Shown one piece after another: positions 58,063 to 64,000 of a DNA stretch of 64,000 nt. Numbering within the stretch: position 1 is the first letter of the stretch; each line of letters begins with the position of its first letter. Both the position numbers and the translations under genes were made by a program. This DNA is from JAGQRJ01 sp041402045. GTDB taxonomy: Bacteria; Planctomycetota; J058. The DNA lies in assembly GCA_041402045.1 (NCBI GenBank), contig JAWKSZ010000011.1, forward strand, positions 83,299-147,298, read 5' to 3'. Below the pieces are notes generated by a model, which saw only the letters and a list, made by a program, of their open reading frames with translations, searched no databases and was not told the origin of the DNA.

Positions 58063-59736
58063 CTAGTCGTCCTGGAGGGCGTCGGTCACGCCGGGGGCGG
58101 CGGGCTTGGGCGCCTCGGCGGGGTCGGGGGTGTTGCCCGCGGCCGGGTCGGCGAGGGGCGGCGCCGTGAGGCCGGCGCTGGGCGTGACCTCGGGGGCCTG
58201 CATGGGCGGGGGCAGCGGGGTCAGGTTGTCCTGCTCGCCGTCTATGAACGTGCCGGGCGGGGTTTGGCTGACCAGCTCGCCGGTCTCCTTGTCGAAGTAG
58301 AGCCGGCTGTAGCTGTCGTCGGCGCCGTCGTGGGGCGGCGGGGTGTAGTTCGGCAGCGCGTCGCGGATCGCGTCGAGCTCGTCGCGGGTGAGGGACATGG
58401 GGCTCGAGTAGTAGCGCAGGTCCGGCAGGAAGTGGTGGGGCACGTAGCGCTTGTAGTTCGCGTCGCCGGGCTGCGAGCGCACCGCGGCGAGGAACGGCTC
58501 GTAGTTGCCGCGGTTCAGGTCCCAGAGGTAGGTGAACTCCTGCTCCATGGCGTCGATCAGGTCTTGCTGCGACGGGCCCTGGTGCAGGGTGATGTTCTCG
58601 TAGTTCTTGTGCTCGGCGGTGCTCGACCAGTTGTAGGAGCCCGTGATCATGCGGCTGGAGTCGGTGATCAGGACCTTGTGGTGCATGAACTGCGAGCGCG
58701 GGTAGAAGAAGGCGAGGCTGAAGGTCTTGTAGCGGCACTCGATCCCGGCGCGCTCCAGGTCCGCGGAGCGCGAGATCCCGCTGAGGCCGGCGTCGTACTC
58801 GCCCAGGTCCATGAGGACCTTGATCTCGACGTCGTTGTCGGGGTCCTGGTCGAGGTTGCGCTCGCGGTGGATCGCGATCAGGGCGTCGGAGATCCGGCCC
58901 ATGTTGAAGTGGTTGGCGAGGACCACGATCGATCTCTCGGCGCGCTGCATTTCGCGAATGATCGTGTCCGCGCAGGTGTATTCGGAGCGGCTGCCGTTCT
59001 CGCTGGTGAAGAAGGCCTGCACCGGGTCGCCGTCCCAGTGGCGCACCTCGCGCTCGACGAAGTGGTTCACGTCGGGCTCGGCGTAGGGGAGGTCGGCCTC
59101 GTCGAACTCGATCGACTTGCCCTCCTCGAGCAGCTCGTACCACAGGAAGTAGAACTCGCTGAGGAACTTCTTCACGAGCCACCTGTGGTCGCGGTAGATC
59201 GTGGTGTTCTCGCTGTAGCGCTCGGCGGCGCCGCGGGACCAGTTGCCGCTGCCGTTGATCAGCACCTGCTTGTCCACGATCGCGAACTTGTGGTGCATGG
59301 TCTTGTGGGCGAAGCGGATCTCGACGCCGACGGCCTCGTAGGCCTTGGCGCTGGCGATCGTCCAGGGGTCGAGGCCCGCGCGGTGGAGCACCAGGCGGCA
59401 GGTCACGCCCTGGCTGGCCTTCCACTTGATCATGTCGAAGGGCAGGACCTCGCCGCGCTCGAGCTTGGCGCGGAACTCGGCGTAGCGCGCGGCGTCGGCG
59501 GGGTCGGCGTTCGCGCCCGGGTCGTCGACCCACTCGGACTCCGAGGAGATCGAGTAGAGCGCCATGTAGATCGAGCTCTTGGCCTCGAGCAGGGTCTTCG
59601 AGATCGCAAGGTCCTGCTTCTCGCGGGGCGAGACGACGAGGGTCTCGGACTGGGCGACCGCCACGGAGGGCGCGAGGGCGAGGGTCACGAGCGAGAGCAG
59701 CAGCAGGCTCAGAATGGACCAGGGGATACGCTTCAT
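58063..59736 (-). CDS. Secreted phospholipase D-family protein
   Basis: A 557-residue protein with a signal peptide (SILSLLLLSLVTLALAPSVA). Two PLD phosphodiesterase (HKD) motifs are complete: HHKFAIVDKQ then GSGNWSRG in the first half, and HHKVLITDSS then GSYNWSST in the second. The two-HKD architecture forms one active site that uses a phospho-histidine intermediate, acting on phospholipid or nucleic-acid diesters. The C-terminal ~90 residues are Pro/Ala-rich and disordered. The ATG at 59736 follows AAAGGA. Substrate is not determinable. Secreted PLDs may serve nutrition or attack. Confidence 0.9.
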   Translation of the reverse strand: MKRIPWSILSLLLLSLVTLALAPSVAVAQSETLVVSPREKQDLAISKTLLEAKSSIYMALYSISSESEWVDDPGANADPADAARYAEFRAKLERGEVLPFDMIKWKASQGVTCRLVLHRAGLDPWTIASAKAYEAVGVEIRFAHKTMHHKFAIVDKQVLINGSGNWSRGAAERYSENTTIYRDHRWLVKKFLSEFYFLWYELLEEGKSIEFDEADLPYAEPDVNHFVEREVRHWDGDPVQAFFTSENGSRSEYTCADTIIREMQRAERSIVVLANHFNMGRISDALIAIHRERNLDQDPDNDVEIKVLMDLGEYDAGLSGISRSADLERAGIECRYKTFSLAFFYPRSQFMHHKVLITDSSRMITGSYNWSSTAEHKNYENITLHQGPSQQDLIDAMEQEFTYLWDLNRGNYEPFLAAVRSQPGDANYKRYVPHHFLPDLRYYSSPMSLTRDELDAIRDALPNYTPPPHDGADDSYSRLYFDKETGELVSQTPPGTFIDGEQDNLTPLPPPMQAPEVTPSAGLTAPPLADPAAGNTPDPAEAPKPAAPGVTDALQDD

Positions 59737-59914
59737 GGGGTGTCCTTTGGGGAGGATGAAAAGCACGCGCGAGGCCGGACGGGTTCGACTCGTAAGCCGC
59801 GTCTGTAGCGCGTGTTTACGCCAGCTTTGCGGGGGCGGGCGGGTCGCAAGTGAGACCTTTGCCCGCCTCTCGGGGGCTGCGTGGGAAGCGGCCCCGTTTC
59901 TTCCCGGCACGCGA

Positions 59915-59920
59915 TAGGAT
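59915..59920 (+). promoter_or_regulatory. Putative -10 hexamer TAGGAT for purC
   Basis: TAGGAT lies 21 nt before the GTG at 59942, with SD AAGGAGG between. The initiation point would fall just before the SD. Moderate -35 likeness only. Confidence 0.45.
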
Positions 59921-59941
59921 CCGCGGCACGAAGGAGGCCCC

Positions 59942-60859
59942 GTGCCGACGACGGTCACCCACACCGACCTCCCCGGGCTCGAGCTCGTGCACCGCGGCAA
60001 GGTGCGCGACGTCTACGCGGTGGACGCGGACTCGCTCTTGATCGTGGCCACCGATCGGATCTCGGCCTTCGACCGGATCCTGGGCAGCGGGATCCCGGGC
60101 AAGGGCGTCGTGCTCTGCCAGACGGCGCGGTTCTGGTTCAAGCACCTCGTCGTCGAGAACCACCTGATCACGGGCTGCGCGGCGGAGATGCCCGCCGCGC
60201 TCCAGCCGCTGGTCCGGGACCTGGGCGGGCGGGCCATGCTCGTGCGCAAGGTCGAGATCGTGCCGATCGAGTGCGTTGTGCGCGGCTACCTCGCCGGCTC
60301 GGTGGTCGAGGCCTACCGCCGCGACGGCGCGATCCAGGGCGAGGCGCTGCCGCCGGGGATCCCCCTGGGCGGCGAGCTGCCCCAGCCGATCTTCACCCCG
60401 ACCACCAAGGCCGCCTCGGGCCACGACCAGCCCCTGACCTTCGCCGAGCTCGCCGGCGGGGTCGGCGAGGAGCTGGCCCACGAGCTGCGCAAGCAGGCGC
60501 TGCGGGTGTTCGGGCTGGCGAGCGCGCACTGCCGCGAGCGCGGGCTCTTGCTCTGCGACACCAAGTTCGAGTTCGGGCGGCTCCCCGACGGGCGGCTGAT
60601 CCTCGCCGACGAGGTCCTGACCCCGGACTCCAGCCGCTTCTTCCGCGCCGAGAGCCACGTGCCCGGGGAGCAGCCCCAGCCCTGGGACAAGCAGCTCGTG
60701 CGCGACTACTTGATCGCGCACCCCGAGCTCAAGGAGGGGGAGGCCCCGCCGGCGCTGCCCGCCGAGATCGTGGCCGAGACCGCCCGGCGCTACGCCGAGG
60801 TCTACGCCCTGCTCAGCGGCCGTCCGTTGGAGGAGGCGGTGGCGGAGGCGGTGGCGTGA
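59942..60859 (+). CDS. purC: Phosphoribosylaminoimidazole-succinocarboxamide synthase (SAICAR synthetase)
   Basis: A 305-residue enzyme of de novo purine synthesis that joins CAIR and aspartate using ATP. Family signatures: LVHRGKVRDVYAVD, LLIVATDRISAFDRILG, KVEIVPIECVVRGYLAGSVV, LPQPIFTPTTKA and LCDTKFEFGRLPDGRLILAD, then LTPDSSRFFRAE. The length matches the monofunctional long form. The GTG at 59942 follows AAGGAGG. Its stop overlaps the next gene's GTG, so a lipoprotein is coupled to it. Confidence 0.96.
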   Translation: MPTTVTHTDLPGLELVHRGKVRDVYAVDADSLLIVATDRISAFDRILGSGIPGKGVVLCQTARFWFKHLVVENHLITGCAAEMPAALQPLVRDLGGRAMLVRKVEIVPIECVVRGYLAGSVVEAYRRDGAIQGEALPPGIPLGGELPQPIFTPTTKAASGHDQPLTFAELAGGVGEELAHELRKQALRVFGLASAHCRERGLLLCDTKFEFGRLPDGRLILADEVLTPDSSRFFRAESHVPGEQPQPWDKQLVRDYLIAHPELKEGEAPPALPAEIVAETARRYAEVYALLSGRPLEEAVAEAVA

Positions 60860-61278
60860 GGCGCTTCGCGCTCGCGCTCGCGCTCCTCGTCGCCGGCTGC
60901 AGCGGGCTGCCCCAGGGCCCGGTGACCCAGCCCGACCCCTACCCCGACCGCGGGGACCCGACCGCGACCTGGCGCACCTTCCTCTGGGCCTGGCACACCG
61001 GCGACGTAGACGCGCTGCAGTTGGTCACCGCCTGGCGCATGCGGGATCGGCTGGAGAGCGAGCTGGCGCGCAACTCCAAGGAGTCGGTCTCGGCCTGGTA
61101 CCGCGACGGCGCGCAGCAGCTCGAGGTCCTCGACTCCGAGTGGCGGACCCACGGCGAGGAGCACGCCTACCTGCACACGGTGCTCAAGAGCGAGGACACC
61201 GCGCGGTTGGAGATCGACTTCGCGTTCGTGCGTCGCTTCGACGGCTGGGTGATCACCGAGGACCGGCCGATCCGTTAG
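60856..61278 (+). CDS. Lipoprotein with NTF2/SnoaL-like pattern
   Basis: A 140-residue lipoprotein: signal ALALALLVAGCSG with lipidated Cys15. The mature ~120 residues begin PTATWRTFLWAWHTGDVDAL, a helix pattern typical of NTF2-like small domains, and end in strands (YLHTVLKSEDTARLEIDFAF). The fold assignment is tentative. The GTG overlaps the purC stop (GTGA), an odd pairing for an envelope protein, and suggests co-expression rather than a shared pathway. Confidence 0.65.
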   Translation: MRRFALALALLVAGCSGLPQGPVTQPDPYPDRGDPTATWRTFLWAWHTGDVDALQLVTAWRMRDRLESELARNSKESVSAWYRDGAQQLEVLDSEWRTHGEEHAYLHTVLKSEDTARLEIDFAFVRRFDGWVITEDRPIR

Positions 61279-61549
61279 GGAGACCGCGAACCGGGCAGAG
61301 CGCTCTCGCAGGTCGGTTCAACGCAGAGGCGCGGAGGCGCCGAGGAACGCAGAGCCAGCGCGCGCGAGCGGGCCGGGTCGGAGGCTCCGCCCGCGACGCC
61401 GGGCCGTGGGTGACGAGGAGGCAAGGGCGGCTCCGCCCGTGAGGTAGCGGCCCTGCCCCTGCCCCTGCCCCTGCCCCTGCCCTCTCGAGGTCGGCGCCCT
61501 GACACTCGCGGCCCGCCCCCGGGTCCCGATACCGGGGCAGGAGGCTGGC
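61279..61549. other. Intergenic repeat-bearing stretch
   Basis: No gene recognised. It contains a dispersed-repeat-like AACGCAGAGGCGCGGAGGCG (about 61320-61340), two GGCTCCGCCCG motifs (61379 and 61430) and a hexanucleotide microsatellite, about five CCCCTG units (61451-61484). Confidence 0.5.
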
Positions 61550-61933
61550 ATGTTCGAGGCTCACGGCTGGGCGACGCTCCGCGAGTGCGCCGGTGACGCC
61601 GACGACGACGCGGAGCTCCAGCGGATCGCGCGACGCGTGACCGCCGAGCTCGCGCGATTCGAGCTAACCCACCGCGAGGCGGGTCTGCGCTGGCTCAACG
61701 GATCGCCGACCGTGTGGCTCGCGGTGAACCACAACCACGCCTGCGACGACCCGGTCCGGCTGTTCCAGTCTCTGGCCGACACCGCCCCCGGCGCCTACGG
61801 GCTGCTCCACGTATGGGACGACGAGGGGGACCAGCCGAACGCGTTCCAGGTGCACGTGCTCCGGCGGGGCCGCCTGGAGCTGCGCCTCGATCCCTGGCTC
61901 TCGCCCTGCGCCCCCGTGATCGAGGACCCTTGA
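61550..61933 (+). CDS. Imm7-family immunity protein (orphan)
   Basis: A 127-residue soluble protein whose pattern matches immunity protein family Imm7 of polymorphic-toxin systems: N-terminal FEAHGWATLRECAG, central WLAVNHNHA, then YGLLHVWDDEGDQPNAFQVH and the C-terminal DPWLSPCAPVIEDP. Imm7 proteins neutralise a cognate toxin delivered by contact or secretion. No toxin is next to it, so it may protect against neighbours or be a remnant. The ATG at 61550 is preceded by GCAGGAGG. Confidence 0.78.
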   Translation: MFEAHGWATLRECAGDADDDAELQRIARRVTAELARFELTHREAGLRWLNGSPTVWLAVNHNHACDDPVRLFQSLADTAPGAYGLLHVWDDEGDQPNAFQVHVLRRGRLELRLDPWLSPCAPVIEDP

Positions 61934-61966
61934 CCCTCGCCCGGCGGCGCAGCGCTCGAGTAGCGC

Positions 61967-64000
61967 CTACTTGCCGCCGCGGCGCTTGCGGTCCTCGGCG
62001 GCCTGCTCCTTGGCCTTCTTCTCGTCCTTCTCCTGCTCCTCCGCGTCGTAGCGCTGACGCAGGGTCTCGAGCGGGCCCTTCTTGGCCAGCTCCAGGATCC
62101 GGTTGCGGAAGGTCTCGGTGAGCGAGCCCTTGACCACGATCTGGGTGAAGGTCACCGGGTAGCCGAAGGCGGCGAGCACGGGCTTGGCCCACGGGCCGCC
62201 CTCCATGGGGATCGGGCTGCCCACGCGGCGGCCGATCTTGAGGGTCAGCGCGTGCTCGTGGGTCGGGGCGTCCTCGCCCTCGGCCTCCTCGCCGCCGAAG
62301 TCGTGGGGGGCGAGGGTCGCCGAGAACCCGAGCTTGGACTTGGGCCGGATCCGCTGGCCGAACTGCTTGTCGAAGCCGCCCAGGATCCCCTGCTCGGTGA
62401 ACACCGCGACCTCGAACCCCGCCTCCTGGCTCTCCTCGACCCGCTTGAACAGGCGGCGCAGGAAGCCGTCCCGGTCGCCGATCTTCTCGGCGAGCATTTC
62501 CTTCTCCAGGGGCCCGATCGGCATGTCGTCGAGCTGGAAGTTGAAGGCCACGAGGTCGGTCTTGGTCTCGTTCTTGTTGAACCCGACCACCACGTTGCGC
62601 TTGCCGTTGGCCTCGACCTCGAGGGTCAGCTCCTGGTCGCGGCGGAACGTGGCGACGTGCTCCCGGCGGCTCCAGCCGAAGCCGAGCAGCGCCTTCTTGC
62701 GCACCTCCCAGGGCTCGGCGCCCTTGACCTGGGGCCCCGCGGCCTCGAGCACCCGGCTCACGACCCGCGAGCGCCCGCCGCGGCGGAGCGCGTCGTCGAC
62801 CCAGTCCTTGGCCTCGAGCTCGCTCTCGAAGGTGTAGGTCAGGACCAGCTTGCCCTCGTCCTGGACCTCGACCGACTGGGCGTGGAAGAACGCGGCGAAG
62901 ACCTCGGGCTCCTTGGGCTGGCGCGCGGTCACGATCGCGGCGGCGAGCTCGTCGGCGCCCTTCTTCGTGTCGTCGACGTCGGCGTAGTCCTTGCGCAGCT
63001 TGGTCAGGAGCTCCTCGGCGCCGTCGGCGTCGCCGGCGTCGAGCTTGCCCTGGGCGGCGGCGAGGAGCTCGCTCGCCTCCTGCTTGCGCTTGGCCAGGGC
63101 AGCCTCGGCGTCGGGGGTGGGCTGCGCGTCGGGCTGCTTGGGGGTCTCGGCCGGGTCCTTGGGGGACTCGGCCGGGTCCTTGACCGCGACCGCGGCCTCG
63201 CCGTCTGCGGGCTGTTCGCCGGCGTTCGGCTGCGCGTCGAGCTTGGCCACGGCCTGGGCGTGGCCCTCGGGCCCGGCGTTCTGCCGGATCGCGCGGGCCA
63301 GGGCCTCCGCGTCCTCGACCTTGCCCTCGGCCAGGAGCCCGTCCAGGCGCTCGAGGTCTTGCTCGAGCTGGACCGCGATCTGCACGTCCAGCGCGCTCAG
63401 CGCGCGCTCGGCGGCGCTGGAGGCCGGGTTGTCGGCGCCGTGGCGGTTCATGAACTCGAGGTACTGGGTGCGCGCCTCCCACAGCTCGCCGCGCTGGGCG
63501 TAGGAGTCGGAGCGCCCGCGGAGGCTGTTGAGCTCGTCGTCGAGGGCCTGGGCGCTGGCGTCGCGCACGGCCACGGCGCGCTCGGTGGCCGCGGCGTCGC
63601 CGGGGTAGAGCGCGAGCACGGCCTCGGCGCGACGGTAGGCCTCGCCCGCGTCCGAGGGGTTCTGCTCCCAGAAGCGCTCCAGGGCCGCGACCTCGGGCAG
63701 CTCCCGGGGCGCGGCGTCGGGCGCCTCGACCGGGTCGGCGCGCCGCGGACCCCGACGCGGGGTCTCGGGGGTGGGGGGCTCGTCCTGGGGGGTCTCGGCG
63801 CCCTCGTCGGTGGCGACCTGGACGCCCTGGGTGCCCGCGGGGTCGGGCTCGTCGCCGCCGCTCAGCCACATGGCCAGGCCGATCGCGGCCAGGAGCGCCG
63901 CCGCGACGCCGATCGCGAGCGGGGCCCAGGAGCGCTGGGCAGGGATCGCCGCGGCGCCCTCGGGCTCGCTCGCCCGGCGTTGACGCCCGCGGGAGGTGCC
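61967..64000 (-). CDS. Membrane-anchored protein with TPR-like and unassigned soluble domain (5' partial)
   Basis: The frame is open to the window edge, so the start is outside. The first visible residues are cytoplasmic-type and polar, then a membrane helix (SWAPLAIGVAAALLAAIGLA) just before position 63871. An ATG at 63871 falls inside that helix and is not the true start. After the helix come a disordered acidic/Pro linker, TPR-like helices (RFWEQNPSDAGEAYRRAEAV, LWEARTQYLEFMNRHGADNP) and a Pro-rich linker (KDPAESPKDPAETP). A ~280-residue soluble domain with many strands follows (LVLTYTFESELEAKDWVDDA). The layout resembles the kinases here, so an N-terminal kinase domain beyond the edge is possible. 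Function unknown. Confidence 0.7.
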   Translation of the reverse strand, partial: GTSRGRQRRASEPEGAAAIPAQRSWAPLAIGVAAALLAAIGLAMWLSGGDEPDPAGTQGVQVATDEGAETPQDEPPTPETPRRGPRRADPVEAPDAAPRELPEVAALERFWEQNPSDAGEAYRRAEAVLALYPGDAAATERAVAVRDASAQALDDELNSLRGRSDSYAQRGELWEARTQYLEFMNRHGADNPASSAAERALSALDVQIAVQLEQDLERLDGLLAEGKVEDAEALARAIRQNAGPEGHAQAVAKLDAQPNAGEQPADGEAAVAVKDPAESPKDPAETPKQPDAQPTPDAEAALAKRKQEASELLAAAQGKLDAGDADGAEELLTKLRKDYADVDDTKKGADELAAAIVTARQPKEPEVFAAFFHAQSVEVQDEGKLVLTYTFESELEAKDWVDDALRRGGRSRVVSRVLEAAGPQVKGAEPWEVRKKALLGFGWSRREHVATFRRDQELTLEVEANGKRNVVVGFNKNETKTDLVAFNFQLDDMPIGPLEKEMLAEKIGDRDGFLRRLFKRVEESQEAGFEVAVFTEQGILGGFDKQFGQRIRPKSKLGFSATLAPHDFGGEEAEGEDAPTHEHALTLKIGRRVGSPIPMEGGPWAKPVLAAFGYPVTFTQIVVKGSLTETFRNRILELAKKGPLETLRQRYDAEEQEKDEKKAKEQAAEDRKRRGGK

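Noticed and set aside
61967..63871. Start of the last gene at 63871
   Set aside because: That ATG lies inside a membrane helix and the frame stays open to the window end, so the true start is outside.

Overview
The window is about 72% GC and densely packed. GTG starts and 1-4 bp gene overlaps are common, and many proteins are lipoproteins or secreted. The gene content is Ser/Thr kinases fused to TPR-like regions, ECF sigma/anti-sigma pairs, an octaheme cytochrome, an FG-GAP/ASPIC protein, tandem VWA proteins, a tricorn protease, a clostripain-like protease and hopanoid side-chain genes (hpnH, hpnG). This fits an environmental high-GC bacterium, most likely a Planctomycetota-type lineage, with Myxococcota as the main alternative. 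No rRNA, tRNA, CRISPR array, prophage or IS transposase was recognised.

Layout. 1-7.1 kb: an enoyl-CoA hydratase with a fused molybdopterin-fold tail, a GNAT, an SSB plus McrB-like AAA+ pair, and a YgfK-like flavin/Fe-S protein. 7.1-14.2 kb: a secretin-like fragment protein, tricorn protease, a RING-like membrane protein, an MRJP-family lipoprotein and another lipoprotein. 14.2-24.3 kb: octaheme cytochrome with a membrane partner, FG-GAP protein, a kinase split by a frameshift and a large HEYFH lipoprotein. 24.3-32.8 kb: aldo/keto reductase, PfpI, an ECF sigma/anti-sigma operon, hpnH-hpnG, and a second ECF sigma with a broken FecR-type partner. 32.8-38.2 kb: repeat-rich intergenic DNA around a PHB-depolymerase-like esterase, a C11 peptidase and fpg. 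38.2-44.4 kb: two VWA paralogues, then argS-gluQ. 44.4-50.5 kb: SH3/SleB hydrolase, an ABC exporter with a frameshifted permease, a TPR protein and small proteins. 50.5-57.3 kb: two divergent kinases, a hypothetical, a frameshifted alpha/beta hydrolase and a degenerate AAA mini-protein. 57.3-64 kb: a giant palindrome, a PLD-family protein, purC with a lipoprotein, an Imm7 immunity protein and the C-terminal part of a large membrane-anchored protein.

Several units should work together. HpnH and HpnG catalyse consecutive hopanoid side-chain steps. ArgS and GluQ both charge tRNA. The ATPase at 45.8 kb and the permease after it form one exporter. The two sigma genes each precede a membrane regulator. 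The divergent kinases probably share control.

The least explained features are non-coding. Five long imperfect palindromes start at, or within a few bases of, stop codons, and a sixth similar one lies free between genes. There is also a 44-bp-class tandem array built of perfect palindromes, and a ~770 bp foldback palindrome between two convergent genes. Four otherwise intact genes carry frameshifts, which are either real decay or consensus indel errors; read mapping would decide this.
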